From the NCBI RefSeq assembly GCF_003634965.1, contig NZ_RBXP01000011.1:186001-250000 (forward strand): a stretch of 64,000 bases of DNA, in the 5' to 3' direction. Position 1 is the first letter of the stretch. Each line of letters starts with the position of its first letter. The notes beneath the pieces were generated by a model, which was given only the letters and a program-made list of their open reading frames with translations, was not told the DNA's origin and made no database searches. This stretch comes from Azonexus fungiphilus (lineage in GTDB: Bacteria > Pseudomonadota > Gammaproteobacteria > Burkholderiales > Rhodocyclaceae). The position numbers and the translations under genes are program-made. This document shows, one piece after another, positions 27,278 through 35,905 of this stretch.

Positions 27278-29155
27278 TTAGCGTTCGCTGGCGGTCAGCG
27301 CCTTCTCGTTGATTTCAACCTTGTAGCGGGCACGCAGGGCACTCAGGTAGATTTCCAGCTCCTCCTGGGCAGCCAGCGAGCGCAGCTGGCCGATCAGGCC
27401 CTGGCGGCGGACGTCGTCGAGCTTGTCGCCGGCACCGACCTTGTTCAGGCGGTACAGCGCGTAGCCGCTGCCCGGCAGTTCGACGCCGGTATAGGCAGGC
27501 AGCTTGCCGGCATTCATCCGGAACACCGGCTGCAGCGCGGCCGGCGGCAGCTGGCGGGCATCCATCCGCGAGACGCGCTTGACGCCACCCCAGGCAAGCT
27601 TGTCGTCACCACTCTTGAGCGCGGCCAGACGGGCTTCGCCATCGGCCTTGGCCAGTTTCTGGGCTTCCTGGCTGGCGAGCATCTTCTCGATCGTCGGCTG
27701 CAGCGACTCGAAAGGCTGCAGTGCAGCCGGCTTGTACTCGACGATGCGGGCCGAGACCAGGGTATTCGGGGCGATCTCGACGGCCTCGGTGTTGCGCTTG
27801 CTCTTGACTGACTCTTCCGAGAACAGCGCCTCGATCAGCTTGGCATTGCCGAGCGGACCATTGGCCGGGTTGGCCTGGCGGCCGAGCCAGCCGCTCTGCT
27901 CGATCTTCAGCTTGAACTGGTCGGCAGCCGGCTGGAGGCTGTCGGACTGCTCATAGACCAGGTTGCTGAAGGCTTCGGCAGCTTCGGCAAACTTGCGCGC
28001 GGCCGCCGCTGCCTTGAGTTCGCTCTCGATCTCGCCGCGCACCTCGGCCAGCGGCTTTTCCTTGGCAGCACGGACGGTTGCCAGGCGGATGATGTGGAAG
28101 CCGAAATCGGACTCGACGATGCCCGAGGTCTCGCCTTCCTTCATGCCGAAGGCGGCGTCCTCGAACGGCTTGACCATCATGCCGCGGCCGAAGAAACCGA
28201 GATCACCGCCCTGCGCCGCCGAACCCGGGTCATCGGAATACTTCCTGGCCAGCTCGCCGAACGCGGCCGGCTTCTTCTGCACTTCTGCCAGCACTTCCTC
28301 GGCCTTGGCCCGGGCCTTGTCCTTGCCGAGCTTTTCCGAGGCGATCAGGATGTGGCTGGCGCGCCGCTCTTCCGGCTGCTGGTAGCGATCCTTGTGGCCG
28401 TCGTACCAGGCCTTGATTTCGCTGTCGGCGACCTTGACCTCGACCGAATTCTGCGCCAGGACCACGTATTCGACGCGGGCCTGGTCGGGGGTTTCGAACT
28501 GCTTGCTGTTGTCGTCGTAGAACTTGCGGGCGGCACCGTCGGCAAGCTTGACCTTGCCCAGGTAATCGGCAGTTGCCAGCAGGACTTCCTGGACTTCGCG
28601 CTGCTCGGTCTGCAGAGCCAGGATGCGCTCGCTGACGGTGGTCGACAGCGTGCCGGTGCGGGCGATGGTGCCGGCCAGCTGCTGCAGCGTCAGGTCCTGG
28701 CGCACCTGCGCCTCGAAACCGGCGGGCGACATGCCCTGGGAACGCAGCACGGCTTCATAGCGCTCCTGCGAGAACTTGCCATCCTGCTGGAAGGCCTCGA
28801 TCGAGGCGATCGCATTGACCACCGCGTCGTTGCCGGCGAACAGGCGGCGCTTGCCGGCTTCGAGCACGAGCAGGCGCTGGTCGACCAGGTCGTTGAGGAT
28901 GGCCTTGCGGAACTCGGGATTGTCGAGCATCTTCGGATCGACCTGGCCGAGCTGGGCGCGCAGGCGCTCCTGCTGCTCGCGCAGCGACTGCTGGAATTCC
29001 TGCTGACTGATCTTGATGTTGCCGACCTTGGCGACGTCGGCACCGGCGCCGCCGCCATTGACGTAGGAATCGAGGCCGAAGAAGGCGAAAGGAAGCGCGA
29101 TCAGCACCAGGAATACCTGGACGATCTTCTTGTTGTTGCGGACTGCGTCGAACAT
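27278..29155 (-). CDS. ppiD: Periplasmic folding chaperone PpiD
   Basis: Inner-membrane anchored chaperone near the Sec translocon that helps exported proteins fold. The 625-aa protein has an N-terminal membrane anchor (VQVFLVLIALPFAFFGLDSYV), a SurA-like N-terminal chaperone domain, a parvulin (PPIC) domain about residues 260-360 (RRASHILIASEKLGKDKA), and a C-terminal PpiC-like region. Length is typical. Confidence 0.93.
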   Translation of the reverse strand: MFDAVRNNKKIVQVFLVLIALPFAFFGLDSYVNGGGAGADVAKVGNIKISQQEFQQSLREQQERLRAQLGQVDPKMLDNPEFRKAILNDLVDQRLLVLEAGKRRLFAGNDAVVNAIASIEAFQQDGKFSQERYEAVLRSQGMSPAGFEAQVRQDLTLQQLAGTIARTGTLSTTVSERILALQTEQREVQEVLLATADYLGKVKLADGAARKFYDDNSKQFETPDQARVEYVVLAQNSVEVKVADSEIKAWYDGHKDRYQQPEERRASHILIASEKLGKDKARAKAEEVLAEVQKKPAAFGELARKYSDDPGSAAQGGDLGFFGRGMMVKPFEDAAFGMKEGETSGIVESDFGFHIIRLATVRAAKEKPLAEVRGEIESELKAAAAARKFAEAAEAFSNLVYEQSDSLQPAADQFKLKIEQSGWLGRQANPANGPLGNAKLIEALFSEESVKSKRNTEAVEIAPNTLVSARIVEYKPAALQPFESLQPTIEKMLASQEAQKLAKADGEARLAALKSGDDKLAWGGVKRVSRMDARQLPPAALQPVFRMNAGKLPAYTGVELPGSGYALYRLNKVGAGDKLDDVRRQGLIGQLRSLAAQEELEIYLSALRARYKVEINEKALTASER

Positions 29156-29232
29156 GAGCAGAAAATCCTTCGGATGCGTTCAGAACGGCAAGCCGGGGCT
29201 TGCCCAAAAAGGGGCAATGATACCGTAGTTGC

Positions 29233-30681
29233 TCATCCCCTGCCCGCCTGCGGCGTGCCTTCGCCACCGCCGAAAATGCGGCCGAGGCGGCGGATTGCGT
29301 CGTCGATTTCCGGCGTGTGCGGATTGCCGCAGTTGAGGCGCAGACAGTTGCGGTACATCCCGCTCGGCGAAAACAGCTCGCCCGGCACGTAGGAAAGCCC
29401 CTCACGCAGCGCCCGGGCGTGCATCTGGGTGGTGTCGATGTGCTCCGGCAGCTCGATCCACAGCACATAACCGGCCTGCGGCTGGGCAATCCGGGTCGAC
29501 GCCGGAAAATAGCGCGACACCGCGGCCCGCATCGCATCGACCTGGTTGCGGTAGGTCCGCCGCAAATGCCGCAGGTGGCGGTCGATGGCGCCGGATTCGA
29601 GGTATTCGGCCAGCACCATCTGGGTCAGCGGATTGGTACCGCCGCTGGTGATCGTCTTCTGCAACGCGACGGCGGCGCGATGGCGGCCGGCGGCGACGAA
29701 GCCGATGCGCAGTGAAGGCGACAGGCACTTCGAGAAAGAGGCGCAGAGCATGACGTTGCCGGCGCTGTCGAAGGCCTTGACCGGCCACGGGCGGCTATCG
29801 CCGAAATAGAGATCGCCGTAGATGTCATCCTCGATCACCGGGATGCCGCGACTGGCGGTCAACGCCGCCAGGCGGCGTTTTTTGTCGTCGGGCATCAGGC
29901 TGCCGAGCGGATTGCTGCCGTTGGCGACGAGCAGGCAGGCCGCGACACCACCGTTGCGGGTTGCCAGTTCGAGCGCTTCGATCGACATCCCGGTGCGAGG
30001 ATCGCAGGGAATCTCCAGCGCTTTCAGGCCGAGCGTCTCGAGCAGCTGGAGCATCAGGTAGTAGGCCGGCGACTCGACGGCAACCGTATCGCCCGGCCGG
30101 GTTACTGCGCGCAGGCAGAGATTGAGCGCCTCGGTGCAGGAGTTGGTAATGACGAATTCCTCGGCCGGCAGGGGCGCCCCCCAGGACAGCGAGCGCCGGA
30201 CCAGTTGGCGGACCAGCGGCGGCAGGTCCATGTGCACATGGCTGCCGGTTTCGAGCAGCTGCGGGTGGCGCCGGGCGACACCGCTGTAGAGCCGGTGCAG
30301 AGCCGCGATCGGCAGCAGCTCGTTGGCCGGCAACGCCGCCGACAAGGGCGCGACACCGGGCTGAGCGCCGGCCTGCAGGACATGCACCAGACGCTCGGAA
30401 ATATCCACCGGCATCGGCGCATCCGGGGTCGAGCGCGCCTGCGGCTCGCTGCGCACGGTCGCCGCCGGACGGACGAAATAGCCGGACTGCGGCCGCGCCT
30501 CGACCAGGCCACGCCCCTCCAGCTGGCGCAGCGCCTGCACCACCGTGGATACCGACAGCCGGCGCTCCTGGGCCAATTGCCGTACCGACGGCAGGCGATC
30601 GCCCTGGGCGAGCACGCCGCCGCTGATCATGGTCGCCAGTTCGCCGGCGAGTTTCTCGTAACGAAGCGGTTCTACGGACAT
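29233..30681 (-). CDS. Second MocR-type regulator (GntR HTH plus aminotransferase domain)
   Basis: A 482-aa GntR/aminotransferase fusion. The winged helix (about residues 10-75) has GDRLPSVRQLAQERRLSVSTVVQALRQLEGRGLVEARP. The PLP lysine is in LCASFSKCLSPSLRIGF. It is divergent from a DUF2917 gene, with inverted GATACAGT half sites in the intergenic region, so local regulation is likely. The amino-acid or vitamin signal cannot be deduced. Confidence 0.9.
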   Translation of the reverse strand: MSVEPLRYEKLAGELATMISGGVLAQGDRLPSVRQLAQERRLSVSTVVQALRQLEGRGLVEARPQSGYFVRPAATVRSEPQARSTPDAPMPVDISERLVHVLQAGAQPGVAPLSAALPANELLPIAALHRLYSGVARRHPQLLETGSHVHMDLPPLVRQLVRRSLSWGAPLPAEEFVITNSCTEALNLCLRAVTRPGDTVAVESPAYYLMLQLLETLGLKALEIPCDPRTGMSIEALELATRNGGVAACLLVANGSNPLGSLMPDDKKRRLAALTASRGIPVIEDDIYGDLYFGDSRPWPVKAFDSAGNVMLCASFSKCLSPSLRIGFVAAGRHRAAVALQKTITSGGTNPLTQMVLAEYLESGAIDRHLRHLRRTYRNQVDAMRAAVSRYFPASTRIAQPQAGYVLWIELPEHIDTTQMHARALREGLSYVPGELFSPSGMYRNCLRLNCGNPHTPEIDDAIRRLGRIFGGGEGTPQAGRG

Positions 30682-30689
30682 TTCACACC

Positions 30690-30775
30690 GATACAGTGGT
30701 CGTCGAATTCAAGCAGCACAGTTAGAAATTGGCAGGACTGTGTTGATCACAATTTTGTTTTTGTGTGACTGTATC
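30690..30775. promoter_or_regulatory. Inverted half sites in the MocR-DUF2917 intergenic region
   Basis: GATACAGT at 30690-30697 and its exact inverse ACTGTATC at 30768-30775 lie 70 bp apart in the 146-bp divergent spacer. The spacer is AT-rich (TTGATCACAATTTTG) and probably contains both promoters. Widely spaced half sites are common for MocR regulators. Confidence 0.45.
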
Positions 30776-30827
30776 ATTGATCGTGCCGCGCCTAAACTGT
30801 GCCTGCATTGTGAAAGGAGATGCAGCG

Positions 30828-31157
30828 ATGAAGATCGATCTGGGCAACAGGGAACTCTACTTGCGGGAACACTGCCCGTTGCGCCTGTCGGACGCACCGG
30901 GAATTTCGGTGCGCTGTACCAAGGGCGTGCTCTGGCTGACGGTCACCGGCGATGCCGGCGACATCATTCTGGCCAGCGGCGAAACCCACCGCATCCGCGG
31001 CAACGGTCGTATCGTCATCGAAAGCGTCGGCGGCGACGCCCGCCTGCGCTTCGAGCGCAGCGCCAGCGAACGCCTGCTGCGTGCCCTGGCCTGGCTGGCT
31101 GACAAGCTGCGGGCGCAGGCCGGCAAGCTGGTTGCCAACGGCCGCCTGACCGCCTGA
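30828..31157 (+). CDS. DUF2917-family protein
   Basis: A 109-aa protein with a cupin-like beta-rich core (ISVRCTKGVLWLTVTGDAGDIILASGETHRI) and a basic helical C-terminus. The DUF2917 family has no assigned function and commonly lies next to MocR-type regulators in betaproteobacteria. The ATG at 30828 follows AAAGGAGA and fits the family length; the frame is open further upstream but without a ribosome binding site. Confidence 0.75.
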   Translation: MKIDLGNRELYLREHCPLRLSDAPGISVRCTKGVLWLTVTGDAGDIILASGETHRIRGNGRIVIESVGGDARLRFERSASERLLRALAWLADKLRAQAGKLVANGRLTA

Positions 31158-31164
31158 GCCGGAC

Positions 31165-31773
31165 TCAGGTGGCGAGGTAGCGGCCAGCCTTGTGGTTGGC
31201 CGCGAGCACCAGATTCAGGGCCAAGGCGCCGACGATAGACAGCACCACCGTCAGCGGATCGCGGATGACCAGCCCGGCGAGCAGGATCAGCGCGTCCGCC
31301 GCCATCTGCACCTTGCCCGCCGACCAGCCGCGGGTGTTCTGCAGGTACAGCGCGAGCACCCCGAGACCGCCGAGGCTGGCCTTGTGGCGGACGATCATCA
31401 GCAGTCCGACGCCGATCAGGAAACCGCCCATCACAGCCGCGAACAGCCGGTCGACGGCCTGCAGCGCGATCACTTCCGGCAACAGGGCGGTGTATAGCGA
31501 GAGCAGACCGACACAGATGAAGGTCTTGACCGTGAACACCATGCCCATCGCCCGCCAGGAAAAAACGTAGAACGGCAGGTTGACCAGGAAGACCACCCAG
31601 GCCATCGGCCAGCCCTGCAGGTAATGAACCAGGAAGGCCAGGCCGACGGTGCCGCCGGTCAGCAGGCCGGCGTGCTGGAACAGCAACACCGCGAAGGCGA
31701 CGAACATCGGCGCCACCAGCAGCGCCTGGGCGTCTTCAAACAAACTGTGTCGGGTTACTTGTTCCTGCTTCAC
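31165..31773 (-). CDS. YitT-family membrane protein
   Basis: A 202-aa integral membrane protein with about five to six transmembrane helices of the YitT/DUF161 type (LLVAPMFVAFAVLLFQHAGLLTGGTVGLAFL). Function unknown; some relatives are linked to antibiotic or amino acid export. A GTG start at 31773 is favoured because GGAGG lies five bases upstream, while the longer frame has no ribosome binding site. Confidence 0.78.
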   Translation of the reverse strand: MKQEQVTRHSLFEDAQALLVAPMFVAFAVLLFQHAGLLTGGTVGLAFLVHYLQGWPMAWVVFLVNLPFYVFSWRAMGMVFTVKTFICVGLLSLYTALLPEVIALQAVDRLFAAVMGGFLIGVGLLMIVRHKASLGGLGVLALYLQNTRGWSAGKVQMAADALILLAGLVIRDPLTVVLSIVGALALNLVLAANHKAGRYLAT

Positions 31774-31918
31774 GGCATCCTCCAGGCCGCCATTGTGGCC
31801 GATTTGGCCCCGGAATTGCTTCCTGGCAGAAATCTGCCCGTTCACCGCGCTTCTTTGTCAGCTCTCCGACAAGCCGGCGGGCGTCCACATTTTCCCAACC
31901 CGACCAGGAGTCACCACG

Positions 31919-32137
31919 ATGTCGATCGTCCCGATCAAGGCCTTTTCCGACAAAGCCCGCAACGACGCAGCGCTCGCCGAGCAACTGCGCGCCTGCCAGA
32001 AAATCAAGGAACTGCGCGCGCTGGCGCAGGAGCACGGTTTCACGATCGAGGAAAACTCGCTCTACCCGCCCAACGAACCACAGTTCACCGAGGAGCAGTT
32101 GTCCGAACGGCTGATCAAGGCGCTGCTGCGCGTCTGA
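31919..32137 (+). CDS. Nif11-like small protein
   Basis: A 72-aa protein with the Nif11-type pattern: AFSDKARNDAALAEQL, then ELRALAQEHGFTIEENSLY, which matches the family's DxxL and LAxExGF(T/S) features. Nif11 proteins occur near nitrogen fixation genes and as leader-like peptides of some modified peptides. There is no GG-type leader cleavage site and no modifying enzyme nearby, so a stand-alone role is more likely. The ATG follows CAGGAG. Confidence 0.65.
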   Translation: MSIVPIKAFSDKARNDAALAEQLRACQKIKELRALAQEHGFTIEENSLYPPNEPQFTEEQLSERLIKALLRV

Positions 32138-32150
32138 GCGCCGATCCGGC

Positions 32151-33479
32151 TCATTCGTGCCGGGCCTGCCGCCGGATCGCCGACGACATCGCGATCCGGC
32201 CACTTCCGGCAAAGGCTTCGAGATTGCCTTCGAGGTCGTCGAGTTCGTAGCGGTAATTGACCATCAGGCCGAACGACTGGGCAAAACCCTTGGCCGAATT
32301 GTCGGCCAGATAGTTCAGGCGCTCGATGCGGGCGCCGTTGCCGAGATGGAAGCGCGCCACCGGATCGTAAGGCGGCCCGCCATCCTGATTGCCGCGCTTG
32401 GCCGTCGCCAGGTAGCGTGCGGCCAGCCGCGTCAGCGGCTCGCGCAGCTGGCGGGCAATCTCGCGGTCCTGCGCCCAGGTGCCGTCGGCCAGCTGGGCCA
32501 GCGAAAAATCGATGCCGGCCTCGCCCAGGGCCTGCGGATGATGGCGCAGCCAGCTGGCCAATGCCGGAATCGGCGACAGCGTCGCAAACTTGTCGAGCTT
32601 GGGAAAATCGCGCCGGAGATCGTCGATGACGCGCTTGAGCAGGAAGTTGCCGAAGGAAACGCCGCGCAGGCCGACCTGGGTGCTCGAGATCGAATAGAAG
32701 ATCGCGGTGTCGGCCTTGCGGTGGTCGAACAGCGGCGCATGCACGTCGAGCAGCTCCTGGACATTGTCGGCCAGGTGATCGGTCAGCGCGACTTCGACGA
32801 AGATCAGCGGCTCCGCCGGCATGCGCGGATGGAAGAAGGCGTAGAGCCGGCGGTCGGAATCGAGGCGATTCTTGAGGTCGGTCCATGACTGGATCTCATG
32901 CACTGCCTCGTACTCGATCAGCTTTTCGAGCAGCGCCGCCGGCGAGTTCCAGGTCAGCCGCTGCAACTCGAGGAAGCCGACATCGAACCAGGCATTCAGG
33001 CGCGACTCCAGCTCACGGTCGAGGACCGCCAGTTCGCGGTCTTCCTGGAGATAGCGCAGGAGGTCGGCGCGCAGGTCGACGAGGAACTTGACGCCCTGCG
33101 GGATGGCGTTGAACTGCGTCATGATGCGGATGCGTGCCGAGCGCATCGCCCCGCGCAAGGCTGCTTCCGCCTTCCACTGCCCGGGCGTGCCGACGGCGGC
33201 CTGGTACTCGGCATGGGCAGCGGCGACACGGGCCGGATCGGGGCCGAACTCGAGGGCGATCAGCTTGAGGAACTGCAGGCGACCGCCGTCGTCGAGCCCG
33301 AGATAGGTTTCCGCCAGCTTTGCCGCCCGCGTGCGCGCCGAAACGTCGCCGCCGATTCCATCGGCGCATTCGCGCAACTGTCCGCGCAGACGCTCGAGAC
33401 CGCGCGCGGACAAGCTGCTGCGCGGCTTGTCGGTGGCAATCAGCGAACGCAGCTTGCCGACCAGGCTGTCGTTGGTCAT
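32151..33479 (-). CDS. Malonyl-CoA decarboxylase
   Basis: Converts malonyl-CoA to acetyl-CoA and CO2. The 442-aa protein shows the all-helical N-terminal domain and the C-terminal acyltransferase-like domain with HPRMPAEPLIFVEVALTD, STQVGLRGVSFGNFLLKRV and FATLSPIPALASWL, which are characteristic of MCD. The ATG at 33479 follows AAGGAGGA. No malonyl-CoA synthetase or dicarboxylate transporter gene accompanies it. Confidence 0.9.
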   Translation of the reverse strand: MTNDSLVGKLRSLIATDKPRSSLSARGLERLRGQLRECADGIGGDVSARTRAAKLAETYLGLDDGGRLQFLKLIALEFGPDPARVAAAHAEYQAAVGTPGQWKAEAALRGAMRSARIRIMTQFNAIPQGVKFLVDLRADLLRYLQEDRELAVLDRELESRLNAWFDVGFLELQRLTWNSPAALLEKLIEYEAVHEIQSWTDLKNRLDSDRRLYAFFHPRMPAEPLIFVEVALTDHLADNVQELLDVHAPLFDHRKADTAIFYSISSTQVGLRGVSFGNFLLKRVIDDLRRDFPKLDKFATLSPIPALASWLRHHPQALGEAGIDFSLAQLADGTWAQDREIARQLREPLTRLAARYLATAKRGNQDGGPPYDPVARFHLGNGARIERLNYLADNSAKGFAQSFGLMVNYRYELDDLEGNLEAFAGSGRIAMSSAIRRQARHE

Positions 33480-33543
33480 GGGCACATCCTCCTTCTCCGG
33501 CATTCTGCCCGAGAAGGTCTGCGGCGTCAGTCCCGGCGGCCGT

Positions 33544-34203
33544 TCAATCGGCGTTCTGCAGGGTCGTCAGGTAGGCAAGGACATTGCGGATCTCGTCCTC
33601 GGAAACCTGGTAGAGGATGCCTTCGCTGGCCGTCTCGTCCTCGTGCGGGCGCTCGCCGCGGCGATAGGCGTCGATCTGCTTCTTCAGGTAATTGGTGTAC
33701 TGGCCGACCAGCATCGGGAACATCCCCCGCCCCTTGCCCTGGCGGCCATGGCAGCCGCCGCAGTGTTCCTGGTAGACCTTGCCGCCGGCAGCGACGTCGC
33801 CCTCGGCCCGGGGCACGATCATCACCTTCTCGACCATGTTCAGCCGGGTCAGCGCGTCCTCGTCGCCGTTGAAGGTCGGCATCCTGGTCGGCAGTTCGAC
33901 CGTTTCCAGCCAGGCGGCGACCAGCTTCATGTCCTCCTCGGGCAACTCGCGCTCCTTGGTGTAGGGGAACATCGGCAGATTGAGGCGATGCTGGCTCTGG
34001 AAGTTCTTCAGCTGCTCGTAGGTATAGCGCGCATGCTGGCCGGCAATGCGCGGGTATTCGCCCTTCTTGCCGCCGGCGCCGAACTGCCCGTGGCAGGCAG
34101 CGCAGGGGCCGTAGATTTCCTTGGCCTTATCGACGTCGATCTCGGCCCGCAGCGCCCCGGAAAAACCGGCAATAACCACAAGCAAGCAACTGATTTTATT
34201 CAT
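33544..34203 (-). CDS. Dihaem cytochrome c (c4-like)
   Basis: A 219-aa periplasmic electron carrier with a signal peptide (MNKISCLLVVIAGFSGALRA) and two c-type haem sites, CAACH at 34-38 and CGGCH at 148-152. Two tandem class I cytochrome domains fit cytochrome c4 layout, which usually feeds terminal oxidases. The ATG at 34203 begins the signal peptide. The partner cannot be told. Confidence 0.88.
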   Translation of the reverse strand: MNKISCLLVVIAGFSGALRAEIDVDKAKEIYGPCAACHGQFGAGGKKGEYPRIAGQHARYTYEQLKNFQSQHRLNLPMFPYTKERELPEEDMKLVAAWLETVELPTRMPTFNGDEDALTRLNMVEKVMIVPRAEGDVAAGGKVYQEHCGGCHGRQGKGRGMFPMLVGQYTNYLKKQIDAYRRGERPHEDETASEGILYQVSEDEIRNVLAYLTTLQNAD

Positions 34204-34389
34204 TAAACAGAACTCCGGACAGGAGGCGCGGATTATAGCCAGCCGCTCCCGCAGCCGTGATTGATCTCGATCAAAACGGCGGATTCGCCGTCCTGGCGGG
34301 ATTTGCACGCTTCCTGTCGGGCCCTGCAATCGCCGCCGGCAAGGCGGCGGCCTATCATCGTCCGCTGATTTTCAACCGGAGAACCGCAG

Positions 34390-34851
34390 ATGCCCGCCTT
34401 CCAGGATTACTACCCCGAAAACGTCGCCCATTGCTACGGCTGCGGCAAGCTCAACGCGCACGGCCACCAGATCAAGACCGACTGGGACGGCGACGAGACC
34501 GTCACCCGCTTCACCCCGCGCCCGGAACATACGGCGATCCCCGGCTTCGTCTATGGCGGCCTGCTCGCCTCGCTGATCGACTGCCACGGTACCGGCACCG
34601 CGGCGGCGGCGATGTATCGCCAGGAAAACCGGGCGATGGACAGCGAACCGCCGTTCCGCTTCGTCACCGCCTCGCTGCATGTCGATTACCTGAAGCCGAC
34701 GCCGCTCGGCCCGGAACTCGAGATCCGCGGCAAGGTCAAGGAAATCCGCGGCCGCAAGGTGATCGTCGAAGCCACCGTCTATGCCGAAGGCGTCGCCACC
34801 GCGCGCGGCGAGATCGTCGCCGCCCAGATGCCCCCCAGCTTCACCGCCTGA
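34390..34851 (+). CDS. PaaI-type thioesterase
   Basis: A 153-aa hotdog thioesterase with the PaaI-like block FVYGGLLASLIDCHGTGTAAAAM and an unusual Cys-containing N-terminus (HCYGCGKLNAHGHQIKTDWD). It probably hydrolyses an acyl-CoA; substrate unknown. The ATG at 34390 follows ACCGGAGAACCGC. Confidence 0.82.
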   Translation: MPAFQDYYPENVAHCYGCGKLNAHGHQIKTDWDGDETVTRFTPRPEHTAIPGFVYGGLLASLIDCHGTGTAAAAMYRQENRAMDSEPPFRFVTASLHVDYLKPTPLGPELEIRGKVKEIRGRKVIVEATVYAEGVATARGEIVAAQMPPSFTA

Positions 34852-34941
34852 ACACCGGCAACAGATCGTTACAGACGGCTACTGTCAAAACCCCGGGGCC
34901 ATCGGCAGAATGGCGCGATTGCCACCAACCGAGACATCGCC

Positions 34942-35901
34942 ATGACCCCGGAAAACGCCATCCTGACGATCAGCCTGTTCGCCGCCTTCGCCGACGGCAG
35001 CAACGACGACCGCGAGCGCGAGCACATCCGCCGCTTCGCCGACTCGATCGGCGAGACCGCGCCCGAACTGCCGAAGCTCTACCAGGACGTGCTGTTCAAG
35101 CGGGTGACGCTGGACGGCGCCGTGCAGGCGCTGGGCGAACTCGGCCAGCGCCAGTTCGCCTACGAGATGGCGGTCTGCGTCTGCGACGCCGATGGCGTCC
35201 AGAGCGCTGCCGAACAACGCTTCCTCGCCGACCTCAAGACCCGCCTCGGCCTCGACGGCGACGCCGAAGCCAGCGCCTTCGCCGCCCAGGCCGATACGCT
35301 GGCGGCCAGCGCCGCGGCAGCCATGCCGGCGGCGGCCGCGGCAGCCATGCCGGCGGCGGCCGCGGCGAATGTGACGGTCAACGCGGCTGAACTCGACAAA
35401 ACCATCCTCAACTACGCGATCCTCAACGGTGCCCTCGAACTGCTGCCGCAATCCTGGGCCTCGGTGGCGATCATCCCGCTGCAGGTGAAGATGGTCTGGC
35501 GCATCGGCAAGGCTTACGGGGTCGATCTCGACCAGGGCCACATCAAGGAATTCCTCGCCACCGTCGGCGTCGGCCTGACCTCGCAGTACCTCGAACAGTT
35601 CGGCCGCAAGCTGCTCGGCGGCCTGCTCGGCAAGATGGCCGGCAAGACCGCGGGCAAGATCGGCCGCGCCGCCACCGGCATGGCCTTCTCGTTCGCCACC
35701 ACCTATGCCCTCGGCCAGGTCGCCAAACGCTATTACGCCGGCGGCCGGCAGATGAGCACGCAACTCCTGCAGGACAGCTTCCAGGGCCTGCTCGGGCCGG
35801 CCAAGCAACTGCAAAGCCAGTATCTGCCGCAGATCGAGCAGCGGGCGCAGACGCTGGACGCCGGCCAGGTCATGAACCTGGTCCGCGGCGGCGGCCTGTA
35901 A
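34942..35901 (+). CDS. TerB-like protein with glycine-rich membrane-associating C-terminus
   Basis: A 319-aa protein. The first 115 residues form a TerB-like helical domain ([41 protein letters not shown]). A low-complexity linker follows with two copies of [10 protein letters not shown] (about residues 130-150, encoded by a direct repeat of about 21 bp). The second half is DUF697-like, with basic, glycine-rich helices ([21 protein letters not shown]). The function is unknown; attachment to membranes is inferred. It lies directly before the MBL-fold gene (4-bp spacing), so the two are cotranscribed. Confidence 0.72.
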   Translation: MTPENAILTISLFAAFADGSNDDREREHIRRFADSIGETAPELPKLYQDVLFKRVTLDGAVQALGELGQRQFAYEMAVCVCDADGVQSAAEQRFLADLKTRLGLDGDAEASAFAAQADTLAASAAAAMPAAAAAAMPAAAAANVTVNAAELDKTILNYAILNGALELLPQSWASVAIIPLQVKMVWRIGKAYGVDLDQGHIKEFLATVGVGLTSQYLEQFGRKLLGGLLGKMAGKTAGKIGRAATGMAFSFATTYALGQVAKRYYAGGRQMSTQLLQDSFQGLLGPAKQLQSQYLPQIEQRAQTLDAGQVMNLVRGGGL

Positions 35902-35905
35902 GCCG

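Noticed and set aside
31919-32137. Nif11-like gene as precursor of a modified peptide
   Set aside because: No double-glycine cleavage site, no cysteine/serine-rich core and no modifying enzyme or exporter adjacent.
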